Shown: positions 34,105-43,322, counted from the stretch's first letter. The stretch is 64,000 bases of DNA from Clostridiales bacterium (GCA_031287685.1 JAITSQ010000020.1:18760-82759), one strand, 5' to 3'. The notes: generated by a model not told the origin, from the letters alone. Numbers and translations are program-made.

Positions 34105-34857
34105 GTGGATTCAGAAAAATTATGGGAAGCCTACGCAAAAACTAAAAGCCCCGAAATAAAGGAGCAAATCATAGAGCGCTACGCCCCGCTCGTGAAATAC
34201 GTCGCCGGCCGCCTGGCTATGCAGGTGGGGCAGTACGTCGAGTTTGACGACCTTGTGGGGTACGGCGTTTTCGGGCTGCTCGACGCTATAGACAAGTTTG
34301 ACTTTGTAAAAGGCGTAAAGTTCGAGACCTACGCTTCTTTACGCATACGCGGCTCTATTATAGACAACATCCGGAAGATGGATTGGGTGCCCCGCGCTCT
34401 GCGCCAGAAAAACAAGCGGCTTGAAACCAGCTACGCCGAGCTTGAGGCGGAGCTTGGGCGGGAGCCGGAGGACGCCGAGCTGGCCGCGAAGCTCGGCGTG
34501 ACGGTGGGCGAAGCCCGGGACGTTATGAAAAAATCAAGCGTGCTCTCGCTGATTTCTCTCGACGATTATCTTGAGAATAATCACGAGGCGGAGAGCCTGT
34601 CCGACGACGTCGGGACGCGCCCCGACGCGGCCTACGACCGCGCGGAATTGCGGGAGCTTCTGGCCTCCGCCATAGACGGGCTTAAAGAAAATGAAAAAAA
34701 GGTCGTCGCCCTTTATTATTTCCACGAGCTTACGCTTAAGGAAATAAGCGCGATTATGGGCGTTTCTGAGTCCCGCGTGTCCCAGATTCACGGGAAGGCC
34801 CTGCTGAAGCTGAACGCCAGGCTGGGCAAACACAAATCAGTGCTTCTCGGCGGATAA
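34105..34857 (+). CDS. fliA: Flagellar sigma factor FliA/SigD (sigma-28)
   Basis: A 250-residue sigma-70 protein starting with GTG after AGGAGGG. Region 2 (ERYAPLVKYVAGRLA, DDLVGYGVFGLLDAIDKFD, FETYASLRIRGSIIDNIRKMDWVPR), region 3 and region 4 (LKEISAIMGVSESRVSQIHGKALLKL) are complete, with the WVPR motif of the FliA/WhiG group. It directs late flagellar and chemotaxis gene transcription and is normally held by FlgM, which is not in this window. Confidence 0.95.
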   Translation: MDSEKLWEAYAKTKSPEIKEQIIERYAPLVKYVAGRLAMQVGQYVEFDDLVGYGVFGLLDAIDKFDFVKGVKFETYASLRIRGSIIDNIRKMDWVPRALRQKNKRLETSYAELEAELGREPEDAELAAKLGVTVGEARDVMKKSSVLSLISLDDYLENNHEAESLSDDVGTRPDAAYDRAELRELLASAIDGLKENEKKVVALYYFHELTLKEISAIMGVSESRVSQIHGKALLKLNARLGKHKSVLLGG

Positions 34858-34900
34858 AAAGCAAGCTTATAATAATATAATCATCAAGGGAGCGGTTTTT

Positions 34901-36511
34901 ATGCCATTTTTCGGGGAAACGCCGGAAAAACCCATAGCCCTGCGCGCCAAGCCGGACGGAGTTTATCTATCCTTAGACAAAGCCAAGGGAGCCTTTACGC
35001 GGAACGATATCCTTGACCTTCTTATCGAAAGCCGCGTTAAGGAGGTTGATTTCGGCCTGCTTAACAGCGTCGTCGACAGCGACCCTTACGAAATCACCTT
35101 CAAGGTGTCGAATAATTCTGACGTTTTAGTGAAAAAAGAGGACGTGAAGGTGGACGTTTCCGGAGACAGAATGTCCGCCACGGTAACTTTCCTGCCCCCG
35201 CTCAATTGCGACGACCTCATAAACGCGAGCGAAGCCGTAGACCTTATCCGCAAGAACAAGATAGAATACGGCATAGACGAGGATAAAATTTACGAGCTAT
35301 TCCCTAAACGGCGGTACGGCGTGCCCTATAAGGTTATTGAGGGCACGGCCCCCGTGAACGGCGTTGACGGGAAGGCGGAGTTCCGTTTCAACTCTATGAA
35401 AAATTACCGACCGAAAGAGCTTGCCGGCGGCAGGGTTGATTACCGCCAGATTCATACTTACGAAATGGCCATTACGGACGACATTCTAATAGTCCTTACC
35501 CCGCCCCAGGAAGGGGCGGACGGCATGAACGTCCTGGGCAAGCGCTTGCCGCACAAGAAGGGCGCGCCCGCGCCGAAAATAAACCCCGGGAAAAACATCA
35601 AAGTGTCGGAGGACGGCCTGACCATAAGAGCGGCGACGAACGGGCGCGTGGTCTATAAGGACAGGAAAATTGAGGTTGTGCCCGTGCTTCAAATCGATTC
35701 CGACGTGAATAACACCGTGGGAAATATAGATTTCGTGGGCGCGGTCGTCATAAAAGGCGGCGTCCTGTCCGGATTTTCGATTAAGGCCACGCATAATATT
35801 GAAATAGGCGGCGTCGTCGAAAGCGCGTTTATAGAATCCTACTGCGACCTTTTCCTGTACGCCGGGGTCAAGGGCCGCGGCAAAGGCGTCGTCCGCGCCG
35901 GCGGCGACATTACGGCGAAATATATCGACCGGTGCACCGTCCACGCGGGCGGCAATATCCACGCCGACTCCATAACCCACTCGACCGTGCGCTGCAACGG
36001 CGGCATAGAGCTGGCGGGCAAGGACGCTATGCTTGTCGGCGGCTCCGCCATAGTGCGTGAGCGGATAGTGGCTGACGTTATCGGCGCCAAGCTGTCGGCG
36101 TATACGGAAATAAACCTTGGCTATCCGCCCGATTCCTTCGCGAAATACCGTGAGCTTCAGGAAAAAATAGAATATGTGGCCTCCGAGTTCGCCCTGGTTT
36201 ATGACGAACACAAACGCGCCCTCGAAAAAATAAACAAAGCCTCACAGCGCGAGCGGGACATATATAACCTCAACTGGGTGAATATCAAGGCTTATTACGA
36301 CGACAAGCTCGACGAGCTGACCGTCGAGCAGGAGCTTATCGCGCCGGACCTCTTCCCGGAGTGCTACATTTCCGCGCGAAAGATGATTTGCGCGGGGACG
36401 CGCCTTTTCATCGCCGGCGTGACGGACGTTTTGGCGGAGGACGTGGCTAAGTGTAAGGCTTACGAATGCGAAAAACGAATAGAATATGCCCCTCTGCGCG
36501 CGGGGGAATAA
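34901..36511 (+). CDS. FapA-type polymerising protein (DUF342)
   Basis: A 536-residue protein of the FapA/DUF342 family, common next to fliA in Clostridia. An N-terminal globular region (about 1-160) is followed by a right-handed beta-helix rich in glycine turns (GAVVIKGGVLSGFSIKATHNIEIGG; VRAGGDITAKYIDRCTVHAGGNI) and a C-terminal coiled coil (about 410-480). DUF342 proteins have been linked to polar or flagellar localisation and to cell-surface polymer control. The exact role is unknown. Confidence 0.85.
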   Translation: MPFFGETPEKPIALRAKPDGVYLSLDKAKGAFTRNDILDLLIESRVKEVDFGLLNSVVDSDPYEITFKVSNNSDVLVKKEDVKVDVSGDRMSATVTFLPPLNCDDLINASEAVDLIRKNKIEYGIDEDKIYELFPKRRYGVPYKVIEGTAPVNGVDGKAEFRFNSMKNYRPKELAGGRVDYRQIHTYEMAITDDILIVLTPPQEGADGMNVLGKRLPHKKGAPAPKINPGKNIKVSEDGLTIRAATNGRVVYKDRKIEVVPVLQIDSDVNNTVGNIDFVGAVVIKGGVLSGFSIKATHNIEIGGVVESAFIESYCDLFLYAGVKGRGKGVVRAGGDITAKYIDRCTVHAGGNIHADSITHSTVRCNGGIELAGKDAMLVGGSAIVRERIVADVIGAKLSAYTEINLGYPPDSFAKYRELQEKIEYVASEFALVYDEHKRALEKINKASQRERDIYNLNWVNIKAYYDDKLDELTVEQELIAPDLFPECYISARKMICAGTRLFIAGVTDVLAEDVAKCKAYECEKRIEYAPLRAGE

Positions 36512-36570
36512 GCCCGGCGCAAAATACTAAAGACGAACCTTACTAAAAAGGTTGAAGGAGTGTGTTTTTT

Positions 36571-36879
36571 ATGGCAATAAGACCCGTTGACCTGCAGCTT
36601 CTCGTGCAGCAGACCCAAGAAATCCAGAAGCACCAGCCCGATAACGGCGCGCGGCAGAATTCTCAGAACCTGCAGTTTACCGATATGCTTCAGAAGCAAG
36701 TCCAGCAGGAGCAGGAGACAATCCTGCAAAGCGACAAAAGCGAAAAGAACGACGTCGACAAAGACGGCAAGAACGGCGGAAACAGCGCCAAACAGCAGAA
36801 ACGCCGCAACTCCGCGCGGGAGCGGGAGCGAAGCAAGACCAAGGCCGGCGCTTTAAGTATGTTTGACGTGTCTATTTAA
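36571..36879 (+). CDS. Small charged Gln/Lys-rich protein in the flagellar operon
   Basis: A 102-residue protein with no recognised family. The ATG at 36571 follows AAGGAG; a GTG 9 bases upstream is less well placed. The N-terminal half is glutamine-rich and helical (LLVQQTQEIQKHQ; DMLQKQVQQEQETIL), the second half very basic with KKxx and RERER runs, and the last residues are hydrophobic (LSMFDVSI). It could be a short coiled-coil adaptor. It sits 10 bases before the next gene. Confidence 0.55.
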   Translation: MAIRPVDLQLLVQQTQEIQKHQPDNGARQNSQNLQFTDMLQKQVQQEQETILQSDKSEKNDVDKDGKNGGNSAKQQKRRNSARERERSKTKAGALSMFDVSI

Positions 36880-36889
36880 GGAGATTTTT

Positions 36890-37426
36890 ATGGACGGCGT
36901 ACAGTTATTTCTGCTTTTTTCCGGCATCATAGGGGCTGGCGCGGCTCTTTTCGCGGCTGTTTTTATCCCTGATGAAAAACAGAGCGTTAAAATCTCCCCG
37001 CTTCTTGAAACAGAGGGGAGCATACGCGCCCTTTCCGACGCTCAGGACGAAGCCGAAAAAACCATCGACGACCTGAGCCATTTTATGCAGTCCGCCACAA
37101 AGGAGATAGAAGACAAGTATCAGGAAATGCTTTTTATGTATAACCTGATTGATGAAAAACGCGCGGAGCTTGCCAAGCTCTATATGGAGGAGCGAAGCGG
37201 GGAACGCCGCCAAAAGCGCGCGGAGCCCGCCCCGGAGGCCCCCCTCCCGCCTTTGCCGGAAAAAAAACGCGGGGAGCGGGAGCGCGCCTTCGCGCAAGAC
37301 TCCAAGTATAACGAAGTCCTGAAGCTTCACGGCGAGGGGCTTTCCGTGCAGGAAATCTCTAAAAAAATCAACGTCGGCCAAGGCGAGGTCAGCTTAATCG
37401 TCGGTATGTTCGCAAAACAAAATTAA
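36890..37426 (+). CDS. Membrane-anchored coiled-coil protein with DUF6115/SwrB-like C-terminus
   Basis: A 178-residue protein. The ATG at 36890 is chosen from its AAGGAG site. One N-terminal membrane helix (about 5-25) leads to a cytoplasmic coiled coil (about 50-110), a proline-rich linker and a C-terminal helix-turn-helix-like motif of about 35 residues (VLKLHGEGLSVQEISKKINVGQGEVSLIVGMF). The same layout and the place shortly after the sigma-28 gene recall SwrB of Bacillus, which promotes assembly of the flagellar export apparatus. Homology to SwrB itself is unproven. It ends the flagellar operon; a family 2 repeat begins at the next base. Confidence 0.6.
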   Translation: MDGVQLFLLFSGIIGAGAALFAAVFIPDEKQSVKISPLLETEGSIRALSDAQDEAEKTIDDLSHFMQSATKEIEDKYQEMLFMYNLIDEKRAELAKLYMEERSGERRQKRAEPAPEAPLPPLPEKKRGERERAFAQDSKYNEVLKLHGEGLSVQEISKKINVGQGEVSLIVGMFAKQN

Positions 37427-37588
37427 GAACCTGTTCCCATAGGTATAAATGTCGGATTTAAGAGCGAATTTTTACGGTTTCAAGGCGCGATGAGCGCCGC
37501 GTACCCGTAGGTACGCAAGCGAAGCGCAACGAAGAATCCGTGAAAATTCGCCATAAAGACGGCGTTTATATCCTATGGGAACAGGTTC
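37427..37588. repeat. MITE-like element, family 2 (copy F1, compact form)
   Basis: A 162-base palindromic element, ends GAACCTGTTCCCATAGG and CCTATGGGAACAGGTTC, with inner pairing through TATAAA/TTTATA and GCGAATTTTTACGG/CCGTGAAAATTCGC and a tip GCGTACC/GGTACGC. It follows the TAA of the DUF6115-like gene without a gap. Its reverse complement aligns base by base with copy F2 at 55.1-55.3 kb but lacks the cassette found there. Confidence 0.85.
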
Positions 37589-37609
37589 GAACCCCTGGGG
37601 CGTGTTTTT

Positions 37610-38176
37610 ATGGCTTTCAGCAAGAAAAGCATCATCTTCGGCTTCGGCCTGGGCGTGACGGCGACGTGCTCCCTCCTGGGCGCGGTTTACCCCGCCGTGA
37701 AGCCGAAACAGCCCGTTGCGGACGTTTCAATCTCTGACAGCGAGATAATTGAGCGCGCCCATAAACTCGGTATGGTTACGCTTTCCGAAAAAGCGGCGGC
37801 GGGCAAGGAAAATCCGCCCGCCGAGCCGGACCCCGCTGACGCGCTTAACGAAACGAACGAGCCTGACGCGGCCGGCGAACCCGGCGGGCTTTCCCCGTCA
37901 AATATGGCGGATATTACACCGCCGGCCCCGCCCGAACCTCTCACGCCCGTTTCCGAAAAAGGCTCCTCCGCTACGGTAAGCATACTCAAAGGCTCCTCCG
38001 CCGCGAAAATATCCGGTATTTTTAAGGACGCGGGGCTTGTGGGCGACGAAGCGGCCTTTCTTGAGTATATAAAAGACAAAGAAAAGACTCGCCAGCTCCC
38101 GTATGGGAATTTTACGTTTTCCCTCGACAGAACGTACACTTTTGACGAGCTGCTCGACACTCTTAACAGGCGATAA
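37610..38176 (+). CDS. Membrane protein with MltG/YceG-like C-terminal domain
   Basis: A 188-residue protein with an N-terminal signal-anchor (IIFGFGLGVTATCSLLGAVY), a long proline- and glutamate-rich linker (about 65-130) and a C-terminal domain of about 50 residues (ISGIFKDAGLVGDEAAFLEYIKD..LPYGNFTF..TFDELLDTL). That last part matches the LysM-like subdomain found at the front of MltG endolytic transglycosylases, without the catalytic part. It may bind peptidoglycan or act as a spacer. The gene ends 13 bases before folD. Confidence 0.6.
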   Translation: MAFSKKSIIFGFGLGVTATCSLLGAVYPAVKPKQPVADVSISDSEIIERAHKLGMVTLSEKAAAGKENPPAEPDPADALNETNEPDAAGEPGGLSPSNMADITPPAPPEPLTPVSEKGSSATVSILKGSSAAKISGIFKDAGLVGDEAAFLEYIKDKEKTRQLPYGNFTFSLDRTYTFDELLDTLNRR

Positions 38177-38189
38177 GGAGTCCTCAAAA

Positions 38190-39371
38190 ATGGCTTTAAT
38201 CGACGGCAAAAAAATAGCTCTTGAAATAAAAAACGAGGTAAAGGCGCGGACGGCGGCTTTTATCGCGAAGGGCGGAGCGCAGCCCGGCCTTTCGGTCGTC
38301 CTCGCCGGGGGGGACCCGGCTTCGCAGGTATATGTGGCGAACAAGGAGCGCGCCTGCGCGGAAACCGGCATAGCCTCCGCGGTTTACCGCTTGCCGGAGT
38401 CCGTTTCGCGGGAGGAGCTTCTGGCGCTTATCGACCGGCTGAACGCCGACCCCTCCGTATCCGGGGTTCTGACGCAGCTGCCCCTCCCCGCTCATATTGA
38501 CGAAACCGCCGTCTTGGAGCGCATTTCCCCGGAAAAAGACGTGGACTGCTTCCACCCGCATAACGTCGGCCTGCTTTATATCGGGCGGACGCGGTTTTCC
38601 CCGTGCACCCCGCAAGGCGTAATTGAGCTTCTCACCCGCTCCGGCGTGAGCCTCGCGGGCAAAAACTGCGTCGTTATAGGGCGGAGCAATATCGTCGGAA
38701 AGCCCTTGGCCGCCCTGCTTACGCAGCATAACGCCACCGTGACCATATGTCATTCTAAAACCGAAAACCTGCCGCAAATCGCGCGAAACGCCGACATCCT
38801 GACCGTGGCCGTAGGCCGGCCGCGCTTTGCCGGGGCGGATTTCGTCAAGGAAGGCGCGGTCGTTATCGACGTGGGCATACACCGCCTGGAGTCCGGCAAA
38901 CTCTGCGGCGACGTTGATTTTGAGGCGGTTTCGCCCAAGGCTTCGCTTATTACGCCCGTGCCTGGCGGAGTTGGCCCTATGACTGTGGCCACGCTTATGG
39001 ACAACTGCCTGAAAGCGGCGGAAATTCAATATAAAAGCCGCGAAGCCGGAAATATCTCGTGGGCGGAAATAAACCAATTGCTTGAAAAAAACGGCGTTTC
39101 CGAATATTACAGCTTGCGCGACGCGTCAAAACGCCGCGGCGTTTCCGACGTAAGCTCAGCGCGGAGAATCCTGAAACTCGGGCTTGTTCTTGAAGCCGCC
39201 GACGAAATCTATTCCGCCGGCTTCCAAGCCTTGCACGACGCTAAATTTAAGGCCCCGGCCGGCGTAAACCCGTGGGATAAGCTCAAAAGCGACATAAAGG
39301 CGCGATTCCCGGAATTATCCGACAACTCAATACGCCAGATAGTCGCCCGTATGGATTTTCTTACGCGATAA
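38190..39371 (+). CDS. folD: FolD methylenetetrahydrofolate dehydrogenase/cyclohydrolase with extra C-terminal domain
   Basis: A bifunctional one-carbon enzyme. The ATG at 38190 follows ATAAGGAG. The core (about 1-285) has the catalytic Lys region (SQVYVANKERACAETGI), LPLPAHIDE, DVDCFHPHNVG, the Rossmann GRSNIVGKPLAALL and PVPGGVGPMTVA. FolD normally ends shortly after this. Here about 105 residues follow (from ISWAEINQLLEKNG to FPELSDNSIRQIVARMDFL), not recognised as a known domain but similar at both ends to the free 98-residue protein at 7.3-7.6 kb. The reading frame is uninterrupted, so this is a true fusion. Confidence 0.93.
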   Translation: MALIDGKKIALEIKNEVKARTAAFIAKGGAQPGLSVVLAGGDPASQVYVANKERACAETGIASAVYRLPESVSREELLALIDRLNADPSVSGVLTQLPLPAHIDETAVLERISPEKDVDCFHPHNVGLLYIGRTRFSPCTPQGVIELLTRSGVSLAGKNCVVIGRSNIVGKPLAALLTQHNATVTICHSKTENLPQIARNADILTVAVGRPRFAGADFVKEGAVVIDVGIHRLESGKLCGDVDFEAVSPKASLITPVPGGVGPMTVATLMDNCLKAAEIQYKSREAGNISWAEINQLLEKNGVSEYYSLRDASKRRGVSDVSSARRILKLGLVLEAADEIYSAGFQALHDAKFKAPAGVNPWDKLKSDIKARFPELSDNSIRQIVARMDFLTR

Positions 39372-39386
39372 CCGGAGGAAGCCCTT

Positions 39387-40703
39387 ATGACCCGCAAAAT
39401 CCACTTTATTTCTCTCGGCTGCGACAAAAACCTTGTCGATAGCGAAGCCGCGCTCGCTTGCCTTGACAGGGCCGGCTTCGCCGTGACCGACGACGAAGCC
39501 GCCGCCGACGCGGTTATTATAAACACCTGCGGCTTTATCGAGGCGGCGGTCAAAGAAAGCATCGACGAAATAATAGCGGCGGCGGCGCTTCGCCGCGAAA
39601 ACGGCGAAAAGACCCTCCTTATCGTCACCGGCTGCCTTGTCAACCGCTACCGGGACGAGATACGGCGGAACCTCCCCGAAATCGACGCGGTTTTCCCCGC
39701 TGGGGATTTTGAGGGGATTATCGGGGAGCTTACCCGCGTTTTTGGCGAAAACGCCGGCGCCGGTTTGCCCGCCGGTTTTGACCCGCTCGAAAACCGTATG
39801 CTCAGCGCGCTCGGCGCGTCGTCATATCTTAAAATAGCCGAAGGCTGCGACAGCCGTTGTACATATTGCACAATACCCAAAATCCGCGGGCCGTACAGGA
39901 GCCGCCCTATGGAGAGCCTCCTGCGGGAAGCCCGCCGCCTGGCCCGCGGCGGCGTTTCGGAGCTTACGCTCGTCGCGCAGGACACGGCCCTCTACGGAGC
40001 CGACCTTTATGGAAAAAACTCCCTAGCCCCCCTTCTGCGGAGCCTGCGCGAAATTGAGGGCATAGAGTGGCTGCGCCTGATGTACGCCTATCCCGAACAC
40101 CTGACCCCCGACGCGGCGGACGCGCTCTCCGACTGCGCTTGTCATTACCTTGATATGCCGGTGCAGAGCGGCTCCGGCAAAATCCTGAAACTTATGGGGC
40201 GGCAAACCTCCCCGGAGGAGCTTCGCCGGGCGGTATACGCTTTGAGAGAAAAAATGCCGGATATAGCCCTGCGCACCACTTTTATCACGGGCTTCCCGGG
40301 GGAGGGCGAAGCCGAGTTTGAGGAAAGTCTGCGTTTTATGAAGGAACTGCGCTTTGACCGCGTCGGCGCGTTCGCCTATTCCCGAGAGGAGGGCACGCCC
40401 GCCGCGCTTCTGCCCGGGCAGCTGTCAAAATTTACCAAAACCCGGCGCAGACGCCGCCTTATGAGCCTGGCGGGGAGGCTTTCCGAGGAAAAGCTCCGCG
40501 CCAGGACCGGCCTTACCCTGCGCGTCTTGACGGAGGGACGGCTGCCGGACGGGGCTTTTCTTGGCCGGAGCTTCGCGGAAGCTCCGGACGTTGACGGCTC
40601 GGTGGTTTTCGCAAGCCCGAGGGAGCTTATGGCCGGGGATTTCGTGAACGTAAAGATAACCAAAACATCGCGGCACGATATGTACGGCTTTATATCAGAC
40701 TAA
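39387..40703 (+). CDS. rimO: Ribosomal protein uS12 methylthiotransferase RimO
   Basis: A 438-residue radical-SAM enzyme. The N-terminal UPF0004 domain has its three cysteines in LGCDKNLVDSE, NTCGFIEAA and VTGCLVNRY; the radical-SAM cluster is in EGCDSRCTYCTIP; a TRAM domain closes the protein. IPKIRGPYRSRP and the LGCDKN start separate RimO from MiaB. It methylthiolates an aspartate of uS12. It lies 15 bases after folD. Confidence 0.95.
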   Translation: MTRKIHFISLGCDKNLVDSEAALACLDRAGFAVTDDEAAADAVIINTCGFIEAAVKESIDEIIAAAALRRENGEKTLLIVTGCLVNRYRDEIRRNLPEIDAVFPAGDFEGIIGELTRVFGENAGAGLPAGFDPLENRMLSALGASSYLKIAEGCDSRCTYCTIPKIRGPYRSRPMESLLREARRLARGGVSELTLVAQDTALYGADLYGKNSLAPLLRSLREIEGIEWLRLMYAYPEHLTPDAADALSDCACHYLDMPVQSGSGKILKLMGRQTSPEELRRAVYALREKMPDIALRTTFITGFPGEGEAEFEESLRFMKELRFDRVGAFAYSREEGTPAALLPGQLSKFTKTRRRRRLMSLAGRLSEEKLRARTGLTLRVLTEGRLPDGAFLGRSFAEAPDVDGSVVFASPRELMAGDFVNVKITKTSRHDMYGFISD

Positions 40704-40718
40704 AAGGCAGGCTAAACA

Positions 40719-43322
40719 ATGGACAACAAACTTCAGGAAACGTTTGCCAGAAGCCGCGCGGCTTTTTCGGACCTGGAACGCGAGATTTCCCAGACGCTCT
40801 CCACGGATTATTTTTCCGAAAACGAACGGCTCCGCGCCGAGCTTTCCCAAATTATGGAAGAAACGGAAAGCCTCCGCTCGGAGCTTGCCTTAGCGAAGGC
40901 CGAAAATGAGCGGGCCGCCGCCGCTTTGCGCCAAGCCGCGGAGAATGAGCGCAATTCCATAATAAACGCGGAACAATCCCGGTACCACAAACTCTTCGCG
41001 GATTCCTACCACGAAGGAGCCGACAGGCTGACCCGCCTGAACGAAGCCGTATATGAGAAGCTGGGCGCGCTCCGCGCCGAGCTGTCGTCACAAGAGGGGG
41101 AGGAGACGGTCGTTCTTCGCGTGAAAACGGAGACGTTCTTATCCGAGTGTTCCGAACGCTTAGAGGCGCTGAAAAAAGAGGAGCTTGAACGTCTGCGCGC
41201 GCTTAAGACGGAGACCGAGCAGGCCCTCTCCGCTATGAAGCGCGACGAAATCACGCCGGACAAGTACCCCGAGCCGCCGGAACAGGCGCGGCCGGCGTTT
41301 GCAGCCTCGCCCGATTCCCGGAAAAAAATCAGCCTTGAGGACTTAATCGGCGGCAAGCTGATTAACAACATCGGTATATTCCTGCTGGCGCTCGCCGTGC
41401 TTTACACGGCCCGCCTGCCGGAGGTTCCCTCCGCGCTGAAAGGCTTCCTTATGTTCGCGTTCAGCATATCCCTCATAGCGTCTGGGGAAATCCTGACGCG
41501 CAAAAAACCCACGATTTTCTCGCTCGGGCTGATGTCCGGAGGCGTCGCCTGCACGTTCGTCTCGACGGCGCTGTGTTTTTTTATGCTCCATATTTTAAGC
41601 TCGGGCGTTTCAGTGTTTCTCTGCCTGCTGACGACAGCGCTCGCTTTTGTGTTCGCGACGCGCCATAAAAGCCAGGTCGTCGTCTCCTTCGCGCTTATCG
41701 GCGGCGTGACCCCCCTGCTCTATACGGACTTGGGCGAAAGCGCTTTCTTTAACTACGCCGCGCTTATATATTTGACCGGGCTGGGGCTTTTTTCCTTAAT
41801 AACGCTGTTCCGCCGGAGGTGGCGCGTGCCGATGTTTATCGGCTTTTTCCTGAATCTGGCGGCGGGCGTGGTCTGCGTGTCTCAAGCAATCGGCAACAAC
41901 CTCCCCGGAAGCGCCGGAGCCTCCGCGGCCTTTATAATCGGATTTTTCGCCACCTACACCGCCCTCCCCCTCGCCGCGAATTATCACGACAAAAGCCCGT
42001 TCAAAGCGCCGGATATAGCGCTCCTGGCTATGAACACCTTTTTTTCGGGGCTTTTTATGTACACGGCCCTTGTCCAGTCCGGCTTTAAGAACCTCACGGG
42101 GCTTATGGCCGTCCTCTTCGCGGCGGCCTACGCCGCGCTCGGCCAGATTATGGAGCGGCTTTTCCTTGAAAACCCGGAGCGTTCCCCTGCGGACCCCAGC
42201 GCTGATTTTGACGGCAAAACCGCCGCCAAACGCGTCGCCGCCCTGTTTTATATTACGGGCGCGGCTTTCGTCGTGCTCGTGGTGCCGCTTCAGTTCGGCC
42301 GGGAGTGGCTCTCCCTCGGCTGGCTGGCCGAAGGGCTTATAATCGCCCTTTTCGGCATAATTAAGGAACAGAAGCTTTTCCGCCGCGCCGGTATGACTAT
42401 TTTCTGTATCTGCGTGGCCGCGTTCCTGCTTGGCGATTTAACGGGGCTTTCCGGCGGCCTTTTCCCCTATAAATATTTCGCCGTCACGGCCGGCTCGGTT
42501 CTTATCTGCGCCGCGTACACTTGGAAAGGCCTGGAGACGGTCTCTTTCCCCGCGTTCCGCTTTTTCGCCGCGCTTAACCTGTGGTTTTACTCGCTTTACG
42601 CGGTGTATAAAATTTTCGAGCTTTACCGCAGTTTCAAGAACGCCGGCAGCGACCGCCTCCTCGTCTCCTACTCGGCGACGGCCCCGCTTATGTTCGCCGC
42701 GCAAATCGCCGCCACGGCCGGGCTTTCGATGCTTCTAATGAGCAAAATGCGCTCCGGGGCCATAAAGCGGCTCGCCGCGGTTATGGCCTTTATCGCCGCG
42801 CTGTCTTGCCTGCTCTTTTCGGGCGCCAGCCGGCTCTCCGCGGTAAACGGCAAAGAAGCGGCGGCGTTCGTTTTAATCGCCGTTTCCGTAATTTCCGTTA
42901 TCTCGCTGAAAAACGCTTTCGTCGTGCTCGGGGGCGGCTTCGGCGCCCTCTCGGAAAAAATCCTCGTAACCCTCTCGGTATACTCCCTCCTGACGCTGAC
43001 CGCCGCGCTCGTCAGCCAGTATGACATAGAGCTGACAAACGCCGTCATAAGCATAATTTATATCGCCGCGTCGTTCGGGTTTATCGCGTTCGGCTTCGCT
43101 CGGGGGCGGCTTTTCCTGCGCCGCTTCGGGCTTGGCCTGTCGGTCCTGGCGCTTGTCAAACTGTTTCTGATTGACCTGCGCCACCTGACCCCGACGCTTA
43201 AGGTGGCGGCGTATTTCGCTTTCGGGGTGATTCTTATGGCGGAATCCTATATTTACGGAAGGTTTTCAAAATACTACAAAGAGCTTGACGACGGCGGGGA
43301 GGGCGGCGAAAACAATGATTAA
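40719..43322 (+). CDS. DUF2339 polytopic membrane protein
   Basis: An 867-residue protein. The first 200 residues are a cytoplasmic coiled coil rich in Glu, Arg and Ala; from residue 205 onwards there are about 20 hydrophobic helices, starting at GGKLINNIGIFLLALAVLY, the usual DUF2339 entry motif. The function of the family is unknown; it is often paired with a DUF3999 protein, as here, where the two genes overlap by 8 bases. The pair probably acts in the envelope. Confidence 0.8.
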   Translation: MDNKLQETFARSRAAFSDLEREISQTLSTDYFSENERLRAELSQIMEETESLRSELALAKAENERAAAALRQAAENERNSIINAEQSRYHKLFADSYHEGADRLTRLNEAVYEKLGALRAELSSQEGEETVVLRVKTETFLSECSERLEALKKEELERLRALKTETEQALSAMKRDEITPDKYPEPPEQARPAFAASPDSRKKISLEDLIGGKLINNIGIFLLALAVLYTARLPEVPSALKGFLMFAFSISLIASGEILTRKKPTIFSLGLMSGGVACTFVSTALCFFMLHILSSGVSVFLCLLTTALAFVFATRHKSQVVVSFALIGGVTPLLYTDLGESAFFNYAALIYLTGLGLFSLITLFRRRWRVPMFIGFFLNLAAGVVCVSQAIGNNLPGSAGASAAFIIGFFATYTALPLAANYHDKSPFKAPDIALLAMNTFFSGLFMYTALVQSGFKNLTGLMAVLFAAAYAALGQIMERLFLENPERSPADPSADFDGKTAAKRVAALFYITGAAFVVLVVPLQFGREWLSLGWLAEGLIIALFGIIKEQKLFRRAGMTIFCICVAAFLLGDLTGLSGGLFPYKYFAVTAGSVLICAAYTWKGLETVSFPAFRFFAALNLWFYSLYAVYKIFELYRSFKNAGSDRLLVSYSATAPLMFAAQIAATAGLSMLLMSKMRSGAIKRLAAVMAFIAALSCLLFSGASRLSAVNGKEAAAFVLIAVSVISVISLKNAFVVLGGGFGALSEKILVTLSVYSLLTLTAALVSQYDIELTNAVISIIYIAASFGFIAFGFARGRLFLRRFGLGLSVLALVKLFLIDLRHLTPTLKVAAYFAFGVILMAESYIYGRFSKYYKELDDGGEGGENND

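Noticed and set aside
37540..37737. 65-codon open frame across repeat F1 and the MltG-like gene
   Set aside because: It begins within the repeat, has no ribosome site and overlaps the real gene in another frame.
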